A stretch of 64,000 bases of DNA from positions 1,674,001-1,738,000 of the forward strand of contig NC_085850.1 in assembly GCF_020906515.1 (NCBI RefSeq), read 5' to 3'. The notes below the pieces were generated by a model. That model was not told where the DNA came from and ran no database searches. It worked only from the letters and a program-made list of their open reading frames with translations. Source of the DNA: Vanrija pseudolonga (Eukaryota; Basidiomycota; Tremellomycetes; Trichosporonales; Trichosporonaceae). A program made the translations under genes and the position numbers. Positions 11,378-22,675 of the stretch are shown here, in pieces. Position 1 is the stretch's first letter. Every line of letters starts with the position of its first letter.

Positions 11378-12777
11378 GGTGTCGTGGGTGTGGGCGTGTG
11401 TTGGAGAGATGGAGACGTCGACGAGTGGTGATGTAGCCGGCGGGTTGTCGCTGCCTACTCCTCCTCACGCTAGACTTTTGCAGCAGCAGCAATCTGTGAC
11501 TCAAACCGCCCAGTCGGCCGGGGCCGTCACTGGCTGGTGACTGAAAGTCGGCCGGGTTACACGGACGAGAACAGCCAATGACGGCCAATGGATTGAATCT
11601 GGCATGATTGAATACGTGTATTTTTAATTAGGAATGGGGCACCTTGAGTTGATTGATTCGCGTTATCAATTTCCTAATGACGTGGGATAGGCATCATGGT
11701 TACAAGGCAAGGTTCCGGAAGCAACTCAATCATGTGACCTTTGTTTGCGGCAATGTCCGTCCACCTTGCCGTAGTGCGGCATCCTTGTTATTTAGCACAC
11801 CGCTGCACAACTACGGCATAACAAGACTGGGTGCGCGCACTAATGCGGTATCTCCACTCAAGTACCCGATCTTCGCAACCATTTCAGGCATTCAGGATAA
11901 CCGTAGAGCCATCACGTACGCCGTCATTTCCTTGCGGAGCTTTCACAAACAGCACGAGCCCACAAGCAGAGAGTGACGCAGACGCATGCAAGGGCAAAGT
12001 TCGGCGGCACAGAGCGGAACGCTATTCTAGCGGGAATGGACGGCAGAGGCACCACACTGGAAGCCTTGAAGAACCCACCGCCACTTGCCCTCCGAGGCGC
12101 ACCACTTCTAGCGAGCCCTCCCTTGGCGGGTGCGGTTGGGGCGGTGCCGCCTTCTAGGTCAGCTTCAGAGTTGCGGCGACTGGTTGGATCCTTGGCAAAC
12201 GTTGTCCATGTGTGCGCACACACACACACACACGAGACCTCTGACCGACCAAGAACTATAACCTTCATCATGCGGCGACAACGAACGCCTCAGTGGGTTG
12301 CGGCGCACCTCCCGACGCCAGAGCGCGCCACTGGCGTCACATTTGACACACGAATCCACCGAGCTATAGGAAGCGATTACCGAGGTGGCTAGGTCAAGAT
12401 GATCCAAGAGAGGGCAAGGCACTCACCAGCATGGGGTAAACTTGGTACCAGCGCCGTCCCATGGGCACCCGATCGTCACCCTGGAACAGTACCACATTGT
12501 GCCGCCGACCCGAATCCCGCCCACGTAAGGGTTCACCCATGCGGCTCTGGGCGGCAGCTCGATGTCTCCTTGTCTTGCCAGCGTCAGCCATGTTCTGCAG
12601 ATCCTGCACTATCAAACACTGATCTTTTACGGTTGACCATGCCCGAGTAAGATCGGATGCATTGCGAGCACCTGCCCGGTCGCGAGAATTGTTTATAATC
12701 TCTGAGTCAGAGGCTGATCCCATCCTCAGCAACTTCAAGCTCCTCAAACCTCCTCCGGCTCCCAACAATCCACAGCT
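11378..12777. other. Long divergent spacer between ILV3 and the lipase gene
   Basis: This 1.4-kb stretch is less GC-rich than the genes around it (for example a tttttaatta run near 11620) and holds a (CA)8 run at 12217-12232. Open frames of 100-140 codons occur on both strands, but none has family resemblance or starts well. It should contain both promoters; no RNA gene is recognised. Confidence 0.5.
11497..11502 (+). promoter_or_regulatory. Possible Gcn4/Cpc1-type site upstream of ILV3
   Basis: The hexamer TGACTC lies about 120 bp before the ILV3 start codon, a usual position for general amino-acid control elements in fungi. A hexamer is short, so chance occurrence is quite possible. Confidence 0.3.
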
Positions 12778-13705
12778 ATGCGCCTCAGCTGGATCGCCTC
12801 TGCCCTCGTGGCCTCGACCGCCGTCATGGCCGCCCCGGCCGTCGATGAGACCAGGATCGCTGCTCGCGCCACATCCGGTATCAACGACTACAACTGCCAA
12901 CCTCAGCCTGGCAAGAACCCCGTCATCTTCCTCCACGGTCTCGGGGTGCGTACATCTCACTCTAGAGCCTGAATACTGACCGTACCAGGCCCCGTCGGGA
13001 ATCAACTGGTTCACAAAGGCCCCAATCGTCGCTGCCAACGGCTACTGCGTCTTCACCCCGCAGTACGGGTCGGTGAACCAGATCTGGTTCGGCTTCGCGT
13101 CGATGCGCGACAGCTCCAAGGAGGTGGCCGGCATTGTGCAAAAGGTCCTCCAGTCCACTGGTGCCAAGAAGGTCAACATCGTCGGTCACTCGATGGGCAC
13201 GACTGTCGGCTCGTACTACATCAAGTTTGATGGCGGCAAGGACTTTGTCGAGCACTTTGTCGGCTTTGGCGCCAACTACAAGGGCACGTCGCTGTACGGC
13301 CTTGACTGGCTCGTCCACACTATCCCAGGCGTCACTCCCGCCGTCCGGGCCGTCTGCAAGTCCTGCGTCGAGTTCCTCCCCCCCTCGGCGTTCCTCGATG
13401 ACCTCAACCGTGGAGGTGTCTCAGTCCCCGGTGTCGACTACACCACCATCTCGTCCAAGCTTGACGAGTTTGTCCTTCCCTACACCAGCGGCCAGCTCAC
13501 AGGCGAGCCCGGAGTTACCAACATTGTCATTCAGACGCAGTGTGGCTGGATTCCTGACCTTGCTGGTCACCTCGCCCAGGCTGTTGACCCCAATGTCACT
13601 GCCTGGATCCTCTGGGCTCTGGGCGGCAAGAAGGGTCCCATCCCCGGCTGTGTCCCCAATCTCCTCATCTCCAAGCGCGAGGACGTTCCGGCCATTGAGG
13701 CCTAA
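12778..13705 (+). CDS. Secreted lipase/esterase of the Lipase_2 (alpha/beta hydrolase) type
   Basis: Exons 12778-12945 and 12989-13705 encode 294 residues. A signal peptide is clear (MRLSWIASALVASTAVMAAP, cleavage near 19-30). The core shows an oxyanion-loop strand PVIFLHGLG, the nucleophile elbow VGHSMG with Ser near 124, and later Asp and His candidates (KLDEFV; AGHLAQAV). The layout fits class 2 triacylglycerol lipases, which are more usual in bacteria but also occur in fungi. Four to six cysteines in the mature part could form disulfides, fitting secretion. Substrate is unknown; short- or long-chain esters are both possible. It stands alone between large spacers, as secreted accessory enzymes often do. 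Confidence 0.8.
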
Positions 13706-14290
13706 ACTCGAAGACCGTAGAGACTGTACACTCGTAGCATGTAGATTTCAAAAATGCAAAGACATTCGGCAACCTGGCGCTTGGGCCGACATGATCACGT
13801 TGGTCTGCGGTCACTTACTTGCCTTACGGGAGGGCCAAGGTCACAGGAATAGATAGCGGCTGCCAAAGTGAGACAACCTTAGTTTGCAGTGCCTGTTCCA
13901 GTTCGGACGGTATGCATAGACTTGGGCCCAGGATAGCGTGGGCGGCCCAACTGATGGTCAAGCGGTAGTCGCTCGTCGTGGGGGAGCAGTAACCCGGGCA
14001 TCGAGCAGATGTTGAGCAGTATGACATCGCCGAGTAGCGGGGGTGGTGGTTCTCGGGAATGGGTCAGGCGGGGTAGTGGGAATAAGGATTTGTTAGGCGC
14101 TTTGGATGTCAAGTATGCCTAATGTTCCACGTGGTTCACGCGCCTATCCATACACTCATCACCCCCCGTCGTCACGACCACCTTGCCTGCTGCCAGCGAT
14201 GCGCCGCGGCACGCGCGCTATCAATGACACCGGATCAACCCTCCGGCATTCATCCAAACCACCCCCGTCACACCACACTTGCACTGCATC
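13706..14290. other. Spacer between lipase and COG8 genes (same strand)
   Basis: 585 bp holding the lipase 3' UTR and the COG8 promoter. I see no coding signal, RNA or notable repeat here. Confidence 0.45.
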
Positions 14291-17200
14291 ATGGAGGAGG
14301 CGGAAGGTGAGCCGCGAGGCAATCGCCCCGACGACACCAGCTGACAAGCCCCAGAGCCGGCTCCGTCTCTCACAGACCTCCTCCAGGCGACCGCGGCGAC
14401 GCGGCGCTCGCAGGCGCCCGACCTGGCGTCGCCCGCAGCCTCGAGCTACCTCGACGAGCTGCTCGCGCTCCCGCTCAAGTCGATCCTCGCCGAGGCGTCA
14501 GCCATATCCGCCGAAGCCGCGTCCGTCGAGAGCGAGCTCACAAATCTCTGCTTTAGGGAGTACCCGACCTTCATCTCGGTGCACAAGTGCTCGTCGGCAG
14601 TCACGAGCGCGTTTGACGACTTCTCCGAGTCGCTCGGCAACCTGCTTGATGCGGTCCCTGCCCTCGAGGACGAGTGCCGCACGTTTGTCAAGAGCACGAG
14701 CGGCGTCCAGAACACGCGAGCCAAGGCCGCGCTCGTGCAGGAGCACCAGGACAAGCTGTTCGACCTCCTCGAGATCCCCCAGCTCATGGACACTTGTGTA
14801 CGCAATGGATACTACCAGGAGGCGCTGGAGCTGGGTGCGCATGCTGAGCAGCTCGTCGCACGCTATCCCGGCATTGAGCTCGTCCAGGACGTAGCCAAGG
14901 AGGTCGAGGGCGTGTTCCAGCTCATGCTGGTCCAGCTGCTCGCGCTCCTCCGCGAGCCGATCAAGCTGCCTGCGCTAGTCAAGACGGTCAGCTACCTCCG
15001 CCGGCTCAAGTCGATCGACGAGACGGAGCTTGGGCTCGTGTTCCTCATGTCGCGCCTGTCCAACTTCCGCACGCATCTCGCTGGTCTCGATCGCGACCGC
15101 CCAGACCCGGTCCGATACGTGCGCAAGTACGTCGACCTGTTCCGAGAGCACATTTTCGACATCATCTCGCAGTTCTCGGCCATCTTCCTCGAGTCGACCA
15201 GCGCAAACTCGGGCATCGCGGCGTCGCAGCTCGCGTCGTTTGTTGGCCAGTGCGTCCACGAGCTCGTCGACCTCGTCGCAAAGCAGGTGCCCAAGATGTC
15301 AAACGACAGCGCGTCGCTCTCGTCGATCCTGGTTCAGCTCGGATACTGTTCGCTGGCGTTTGCTCGTGTCGGCCTCGACTTTTCGGCCCTCATCACCGAG
15401 CCGTTTGCAGATGCCGTCAAGGACGCTTTCTCCCAGACTATCGAAGCTGCGACCAGCTCGCTCTCGGCCACGTTGACGCAAGGCGCCAAGGCTGCTGCGC
15501 ACCCCTCACAGACGCTCATGGCACACGAGTACCTCCAGCCGCTGCTCGCATCAGAGTCTCCACTCGGCTTCGTCAAGTGGGACGGCACGTTTGAGCACCT
15601 CCCCACCGACCTCGCTCGCTTCCCTCCCCTGGCCATCCTTGTCAACGGCCACCTTTCCGCCCTCAACTCTCTCCGCCTGTTGGCCCCTCTCTCCCTCCAC
15701 CCGCTCCTTGCAGCAACACAGGCTGCGTCTCTGCGGATATCGACAGTGGCCATCACGCAATACGTGCAGCAGCTGGCCGCTGTTGCCGACCACCTGAGCG
15801 ACGCACCGACATCACCAACGCGCTCATCTGGCGGCAGGGCGCACCTCATCCGCCGCAACTCGGAGACGCAGCTCACGCCCGAGGCGCGCTCCGCCAAGCG
15901 GCGCGAGACGCGCTGGGTGTGCTCCGCCTTTGCAGACACATGGGTCAGGGTCGTCGTTCCGCTGCTCATCGACGCGCTGAACCGCGGTGTGTACGACAAC
16001 GAGGGGCATGTGGTGTCGCCGTCAAAGGAGCTTCAGCAGGCGCTGGATGCCTTGTCGGCGTGGGTCGACGACCAGGCCGACGAAAAGGCGCCACTGGCAG
16101 TCAAGACTGGCGCCAACGGCGCAGACAGGAACGGCTTCGCGAAGACACCGACTGGATCCGGCGCCCCAAGCCCCGTGCCCATTCTTGAGGAGGAGGTCGA
16201 GGCCACAGCCATCACCGCGGAGCCCGAGGAGGCCGCAGAGGAGATTGCCGCCGTGGAAAGGGCTGTGGAGAAGCTAGACGAGCCAGAACCGCCAGCCCCT
16301 GTCCCAGCGGCGCCCTCGGAACCATTGCCAACTGCCAACACTACACCACCAGAAGCCAAGCACGCTGGAACAAACGGTTCTGCATCTAAGCCCGCCTCCG
16401 TCGAGGAGGTTGAGGAAGTTGAGGAGAAGCTTTCAGTCCCTGCACCGACCGAGAGGGCTGCTGAGGCTGCGCCACCCGTTGCGGAGAAGGCGGCGGAAGT
16501 GGAGTCGAAGCCTGCGGAGGTTGAGCGGGCCGTTGACGTGAAGTCCGCACCAATCGAAGTGGAGTCGTCACCAGTAGCTCAGAAGACTGGACAGGCACCT
16601 GCTGTCGAGGAGCCCGCCGCAGTTTTATTGGCACCGACACCAGTCCCAGAAAAGACTGTAGAGGCCCCAGCGATCGACGAGCCTGACGCCGAGTTGGCGG
16701 CAGAACCGCCCGTGAAGGCCGAGGCCCTCCCAGAAAACACCGCACCTTCGACGGATTCTCCATCTGAAGCAGCACCCCCTTCTCAGCCTATCGAAGTAGC
16801 GGCGCCAGCTCCTGAACCAGAGTTATCAGACGAGCCATTACCGAAAGAGGTTACTGGCCCAGAGCCGATAACAACATCCGAGGCACCATCAGCAACGGCA
16901 TCAACAGCACCGACAGCCCACGCTGCAACGGACAACAGCGTTGCAGAGACCCCCGTGGAGTCAATACCACCCCAGAAGCATGAGGCCGCTGCCACCGTGG
17001 AATCTGCGGCCCCGTCTGTTGACGTGGTTCGAGACGCGTCCAAACAAGTTTTACGGGAACCTGCCACGGCGGCTGTTGATGTTTTGCCCGCGGCTGTTGT
17101 TCCTGAGCCCATGCCACAGTCACAACCAGACGACGCGTCACATGTAACACCACCTCCACCAGTCGACGAAACACCAGACGCGTCTGCCGTCGACACGCCC

Positions 17201-17374
17201 GCCGACACGCCCGCCGACACACCCGCCGACACACCCGCAGCCGTCACCGACTCCTCGGCCCAGCCGTCGGCAGCCAACTCGCGCGCCGCGTCGCCCACGC
17301 CCGGCGACGCGCCGAGCACCAGTGGGGGCGGTGGGGCGAAGAAGAAGAACAAGAAGAAGAAGGGCAAGAAGTAG
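14291..17374 (+). CDS. COG8: Conserved oligomeric Golgi complex subunit 8 (COG8/Dor1) with a very long C-terminal tail
   Basis: A tiny first exon (14291-14306) is followed by one long exon. The acceptor at 14375 (69-nt intron, ctgac branch at 14341 and pyrimidines) is preferred over one at 14348; both keep frame. The product is about 1004 residues. The first ~480 match the Dor1/COG8 helical family: SSYLDELLALPLKSIL, FREYPTFISVHKCSSAV, ALEDECRTF, MDTCVRNGYYQEALEL. COG8 belongs to lobe B of the COG tether for retrograde traffic within the Golgi. The last ~500 residues are Ala/Glu/Pro/Val-rich and disordered, include four DTPA repeats (17192-17239) and end in a lysine run (KKKNKKKKGKK). Such a tail is not part of the family core. 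Confidence 0.88.
17192..17239 (+). repeat. Four tandem 12-bp units in the COG8 tail
   Basis: The 12-mer gacacgcccgcc is repeated four times with one or two changes, coding DTPA each time. It is a likely length-variable coding minisatellite. Confidence 0.8.
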
Positions 17375-17648
17375 TAGACGCACGCTGTGATCGGCACTGT
17401 TCATGCATTTGGACTATTTATACGAGTTATAGACGTAACTGACGTGCGGCTCATAAGACATGTACATCTGCACACTGTGCAGCAACGCGCCTGTGTACCC
17501 GGCCCGCTAGGTAGCATCGGCGCGCTGCCGCCATCTGTCCCTCTGTCGTCGTCGCGCACGCCTGCGCGCTCGCACTCCACTATACGGGCACGTTGGTACA
17601 TTCAGTCTAGAGTGATAGCTGCGACATGCGCTGCGGCCGATAGCCAGA

Positions 17649-18922
17649 TCAAAGCAGGGAAAGGTAGTTGGAGGGGGCGATCTGGGGAGCGTGTGAGCAG
17701 GGGCGCGCAACCGAGGTATGAACCGAGACAGGGCAACACTTACACCAACTTGTCCGCTCGGCGTCCGGACCTGGTACCACTTGCCTGTCGTGTCGACGAC
17801 GTCGAGGATGTCGCCCTTTGCGAACGAGACCTCGTTCGGGTCATCGGGAGAGGCGGTGTAGGCGTAGTTTGCCCTGCGCACGTCAGCGTCACCCTCCACC
17901 ACCCTGTCCGCGGCGCGGCACTCACTTTGCGCGGTGCTTGTACGTGACGTTGTCAACGCTTCCGCCGCCAACGACGCTAAAGTCGTCGCGCGACACCGAC
18001 GTGTTGGCATTGGCTTTGGACGCCACCGTGTCCATTGTGGGGGCGGACGAGTATCCACCAGTGGCCATGCCGTTCAGCCCGTTGGGGGCGCTGCCAAGTG
18101 TTGGGCCCATGCCGTAGCCGTTACCGTTGCCGGTGGGGATGTCATGCGAGCTCATGCCGCGGTCGGCGGCGCCGTGGCGGAGGCCGGCCGACTCGGACTG
18201 GTACACGCCCGTCTCGTTGTGCGAGTTGCGGAGAGAGCGGCCGCGCGAGAGGCCGCCCCACGAGAGGCCGCTGTTGCCGTTGAGCACGTGGTAGAGGAGG
18301 GAGCCCTCCTCTGATGTGAAGAGGAGGAGCCACAGAATCTGCATGTTAGGGGCGGTGTGACGCGTGCGAAACTCACGTCAACAATGGCGAGGATGAGCCA
18401 GCCGGCAGCAGTGGCGAGGGCGGCGCCGTGGCCCTTGTCGTAGATGTGGGCGTCAACCCCAATGACCGCGAAGACGAGTGAGACAGCCGTGAAGATGGAG
18501 ATCTGAAGGCGGTAGGTCGCGATGCAGTCGGAAGCACAGGCAAGGCTATGTTGGTCAGTATCGGTGTGTTCCAGATGACGCAGGGTGCACGTACAAAATG
18601 CCGATGATCAGGAAGCTTGGGACGAGGTCAGCGGCGGCGCGGGGCGATGCACAGACTGGCGACTTACAGCTGGACCCAGATGGCGAACCAGAGAGAACCG
18701 GCGCCGTTGACACCTGACGTTGAAATAGTGGTAGTCGTATTGCCGACTGCAAGTCAGCTGCTGCCAGTGGCCGTTGCGCATACCCTTGACGGTTTGTTTT
18801 CCAGCCTGGAGGGCACACTGGGCTGCAAAGGCGACGAGCCATCCTGGGATGCCGAGGGCAAAGGTGACGAGAAGGGTGGGGTGTCTGAAGACGACGCCCA
18901 CGTCGAGGCCGTTGTCGAACAT
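17649..18922 (-). CDS. SHO1: High-osmolarity signalling membrane protein SHO1
   Basis: Seven exons (18922-18784, 18713-18668, 18615-18595, 18545-18377, 18338-17926, 17873-17744, 17681-17649) encode 316 residues. Four membrane spans lie in the first ~135 residues (for example HPTLLVTFALGIPGWLVAFA and AGWLILAIVD), followed by a Gly/Ser/Asn-rich cytosolic linker and a C-terminal SH3 domain (~263-315) with ANYAYTASPDDPNEVSF, GDILDVVDTTGKWY and IAPSNYLSLL. This is the SHO1 design: four spans plus SH3 that recruits Pbs2 in the HOG MAP-kinase pathway. The SH3 domain is split over the last two coding exons, so frame continuity supports the model. Exon 3 is only 21 nt. Confidence 0.93.
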
Positions 18923-19899
18923 GATGGGTTTAGTTGCAAGTAGTAGTGATAATGAGTCGATGAAAGGGGTTGTAAAGGTAGATTGTGTGAAAAGGGTTTG
19001 TGGAGTTGTTGCGGCGGCGGTGGTGGTGGTGGTGGTGGTTCTGGTGGTGGCGGCGGCGGCGCGCGCGTTTGAACTGCGTCAACAACACGACCAGCCGAAC
19101 GACGGACGGGCGACGGGCGGGCGGCAACAAAACTCGGACTAAACTCCCCGTCAGTTTGAGGGCGCGCTAGGCTTCTATGTAGGCAACGCTGCTGCTGCTG
19201 CGGTCATGCATGGCCCCCAACTCGGTTCCCCCGTGCACTCTCTGCTTGAATGCTGTACGGCACGGCATGGCAACTGTTACAAGATCTGTCGTGCAGTCTG
19301 ACATCGGCGGCGCGCGAAGTGCGTGAGTGGCACGACGGCACGGCGCGCGGGGGGGGGCTCACTCGGCAAAGAGAAAAAAAGTCTGTGCTTTGGGTTGCGG
19401 CGTCGCACCTGCGCACCTGTCTGCTTGCCTGAGCATGCGCCGGGCTGTGCCGGTGCTGTGGTGGGATTCCTGTGACAGGTCCTGATTCTGCGTTGTTTTC
19501 TCCTGAACGCGCGTCTCGTGTCGTCTCATCGGTTCGGCAGGGGAAAAGCATGGTGTTTGATGCGCCCTGGGGCGAGGCTTGGCTGGTGTGCACCTCCTCC
19601 TGTCTTGCTTCCGCTGGGACTGCCTACGCACACTGCTGGGCAAGCAAGCTCCATTTCAGGGGTCTTCATTCAAAAACAAGGTTGAGTGAGACCACGTGTC
19701 GAATGCACGTGGCTTTGATCCCGCGGTCAGCCGACTGCCCCGCATTTGAGTGGCGATAATGTGCTGCATGCATCGACGTCAGTGCTCTCAAATCACGTCC
19801 AAACTGCCATCACATTCATCACCCAGCCCACTCCTTATCAAGCGCCCTCAACAACCCCTCATCACCCCTGCTTGCAATGACCCCGCCTACACAATAACA
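18923..19899. promoter_or_regulatory. Divergent promoter region of SHO1 and ATG14, with GGT/GGC repeats
   Basis: A 977-bp spacer between two start codons. A GGT then GGC trinucleotide tract runs at about 19011-19067, within the presumed SHO1 5' UTR or promoter. Open frames here look like chance. Confidence 0.45.
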
Positions 19900-21415
19900 A
19901 TGACAATACTCGCTTGCCCATGCTGCGAGCTACCAAAAAGGGAGCAGTACTGCCCCACCTGCCTGAGGGAAGGGTGAGTTGGAGCAGCGCAACGTCAACT
20001 GGATCAGCCGCGGCGGCTCCGTGACGGCCCATGGCAGCACCCGAGCGCTGGATCCCACTGACACCCGCAGCATCAAAACGCACACGGAGCTCGCGCATAG
20101 TCTCCGCTTGCAGGCTGACAAGGCCGTCGCGCGAGCAACCCAGCTGCAGGACGGCACTCTGGCGCTGTCTGCCGCTCCAAGCGCACGGCAGACGCCAACC
20201 CCCGCGACGAGGGTCAAGGCCGTGCCCGGCTCGACATCAACGCACGGGGTCGAGGCGTGGCGCAAGCTACGGGCTCAAGTCGCGGCGTCCAAGCTGCGCG
20301 TTGCAGCACTGCGAGCCAAGGTTGCCGCTGCGGACGCAGACCTCGCAACGGGTAGGTGCCAGCGAAGGGCATCACTGACGCCAGCTCGAGCGTACATGGA
20401 GAAGGCAAACGTCCCAGCCCGTATGGAGGCCCTCGAGGCGGTCCAACGCGGTACAGTCACGCCAGCCGATATTCGTGCCCAGATCTCGGCCGTCAAGTCG
20501 CAGCAACGCGAGGTCGGCAAGCGCGTCATACAGGCCCGCCGGGTGCTCGTTCGCGAAGTGGTCGATGTCTTTGGCGTCCAGCGCGCTGGGAAGGGCTGGG
20601 AGATCGCCAAGGTTGAACTTCCTGCTCCAGAAGCGCTTCGAAGTGAGCCGCTCCTCTTGGCGAAGCTGACTCCAGACTACACGTCGCTGAATATCAACGC
20701 CGCGCTCGTACACACAATACACCTCCTCTCCCTCATGACTCGATACCTCTCCATCGCTCTCCCGTTTACGCCAACACCGCCGACCGAACTGCCGCACGTC
20801 GGCCGCCCGATAATGGTGCCCAATTTGCCGTTCCTCGGTACGACAAAGTGGCGGGACAAGCCGTATGTCCTGTGGATGTCGTCGACAGCGTCGGTCGCGG
20901 GCAAGGCATTCTCCGCAAAGGACAAGTACAAGGACAATCCTGCTGGCCGGCAGGCGGCCATTTCGGCGGTGGTGGCGAAATCGAGCACCAAGCATCGGCT
21001 CACGCTGACTGCGTTTGGGCTGCTCGCCCACTCGGTCGCCTACCTCGCTTTCACGCAGGGCGTGCCCGGTGTCGGTATCCGCGAGAACGGTGGCGCGAGT
21101 CGCGACTCGGAGGACGATGATGAGCCGCCGCTCCCGCTGCCCACGGCCTCTGGCGTCCTCGTGCCCGCCACATCTGTGCTCGAGCTGCTCGCACTGATTG
21201 CCGAGTCACCAAACCTCGGTATCCGCGCACACCTCGGTATCCGCGCACACGAGCCCGGCACGAGCGAGGTACTCAAGCACCTGGGCTTTGGGCTCGACGT
21301 GTCCAAGGTCGTCGCGGCGGTACTGGCGGCCGAGAATGCGCGCTGGGGTGCGAGGGCGAGTAACGACGACCATGAGGAGCTGAGTGAGGGGTGGGACCTC
21401 CTAGACATGGAGTAG
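19900..21415 (+). CDS. ATG14: Autophagy PI3-kinase subunit ATG14 (Barkor-like)
   Basis: Exons 19900-19973, 20008-20351 and 20385-21415 encode about 482 residues. The N-terminus carries paired cysteines C6-x2-C9 and C18-x2-C21 (ACPCCELP, YCPTCLREG), the zinc-ribbon-like motif of Atg14/Barkor. Coiled coils follow (WRKLRAQVAASKLRVAALRA), then the Atg14/UVRAG-type C-terminal domain: YTSLNINAALVHTIHLLSLM, HVGRPIMVPNLPFL, and a final EGWDLLDME. The protein directs Vps34 complex I to autophagosome formation. Both introns are tiny (34 and 33 nt); the second is in frame and could be retained, adding 11 residues. For intron 1 an acceptor at 20037 is also in frame. An 18-bp tandem duplication repeats LGIRAH. 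Confidence 0.82.
21213..21248 (+). repeat. Perfect 18-bp tandem duplication inside ATG14
   Basis: The unit acctcggtatccgcgcac is present twice in a row, which duplicates six residues (LGIRAH) without breaking frame. The copies are identical, so the duplication is probably recent. Confidence 0.9.
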
Positions 21416-21472
21416 CATTGTACATTACACATCATGAACTTGTATACAACGGTAGGGATACAGTAGTGGGGG

Positions 21473-22469
21473 TTACTCTGCCTCGGCGATGAGGTAACGA
21501 GAGAGGAAGAGGACGTCGGGGTGAGAGGGCACGTGGCGATCGCTCCACGGCTCCCAGACGCCAATCTCGAGGGGCTTCCCAGGCGAAGCCGCGACGCGGG
21601 GGTCGACACCGACTCGAGGGCAGTCGGAGGGTAAAGCTGTCAGCACGACGACCACTTCGTCGTCTGGCAGCCGCTCCCGCCACGAGATCACACGGCAGCG
21701 AAACATGACCACGACGTGCGTCGGCCCGGGAACAGGTGAAACAATCGCCAGCCGCCCAGGCGCCGAGCGCGCGTACTTGGCCGGGGTGGTACGGTGGCGC
21801 GCCGTCGGCCCGAGGGCGTGCTGCATCGCGGTGTAGAAGAGGACGAGGGAGGTGTTGGACGCGGCGAGGAGGGATACGAGGCGCACCGACGGCGGTGGGC
21901 TGGGCCATCACGTCAGCTCAGCCTAATGCGACAATAGGGAGTGGGAACACTCACCCAGGGCCCTTGTGCACGATCGTACCCTTGTTCTTCCTCGGCGACA
22001 CGCCGACCCCCTCGTCCTCGCGCTGCGCATGCACCACGGCCGCGAGCTGCACCTTCGGCAGCGCAGTGAGGCCTACCACTCCTGGCGTGTCCTCGCGCGC
22101 GGGCTTGGGCTGGCGCCTGAAGGGCGACGCGGGGTCCTCGAGCACGGCGGTCAGGCGGGTGCGTTGCGGCGTCGCGGGGGAGAGGGCGAACGGGGAGGGG
22201 AGCGAGCCGAGGACGACGGGTTTCTTGGGCGTTGCGTTCGGGTTTGGGGCCGGGACTGTGGGCTGTTGCGCCAGCTGTGGTGGTGCTGGCGGGGGAGGCG
22301 CCCGCGCCGCTGCCTTCGGGGCCGCACTCGCCACCTTCCTCGCCGCGGGTGGCGGGGCAGGAGGCTTGGCCTTCTTCGCTGGCGGGCCGAGGGTGAAGCT
22401 GAAGGCCGAGGCGGAGATGGGCGCCGCGGGGCGCTTACGCTGTTCTGGCGGGTCGGCACCCGCGGGCAT
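21473..22469 (-). CDS. Protein of unknown function with a basic, Pro/Ala-rich N-terminal half
   Basis: Exons 22469-21955 and 21899-21473 (55-nt intron) give 313 residues. The N-terminal ~170 residues are disordered, with a candidate nuclear signal (PPAKKAKPP) and short SPF/PSPF motifs. The C-terminal ~140 residues look folded: RLVSLLAASNTSLVLFYTAM, RLAIVSPVPGPTHVVVMFRC, LPDDEVVVVLTAL, EIGVWEPWSDRHV and LFLSRYLI. I do not recognise the family. A basic front and a compact beta-rich end would suit a nuclear protein, but that is a guess. It shares a 206-bp divergent promoter with prefoldin 6 and ends only 57 bp from ATG14. The start is uncertain; the frame stays open upstream. Confidence 0.65.
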
Positions 22470-22675
22470 TGTGCGTGCTGTGATGTTGGCGTGATGAGAT
22501 GCAAAGTAATGTTGACTTTGTGACGCGTCTTTGCGCCGTGGTTGACGGTGGTCGTTGAAAGTGGAGGGCGGGGGCAAAAGTCGCGTGGGCCGCGCCGATG
22601 ACATTGCTCGACGCTCGGTGTTGTTCAAGGTCGCTCTCCTTGATCCTTGACTTTGCTCACACCCACACATTCACC

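Noticed and set aside
12394-13038. Minus-strand frame overlapping the lipase start
   Set aside because: It covers the signal-peptide exon and intron of a convincing lipase and has no domain of its own.
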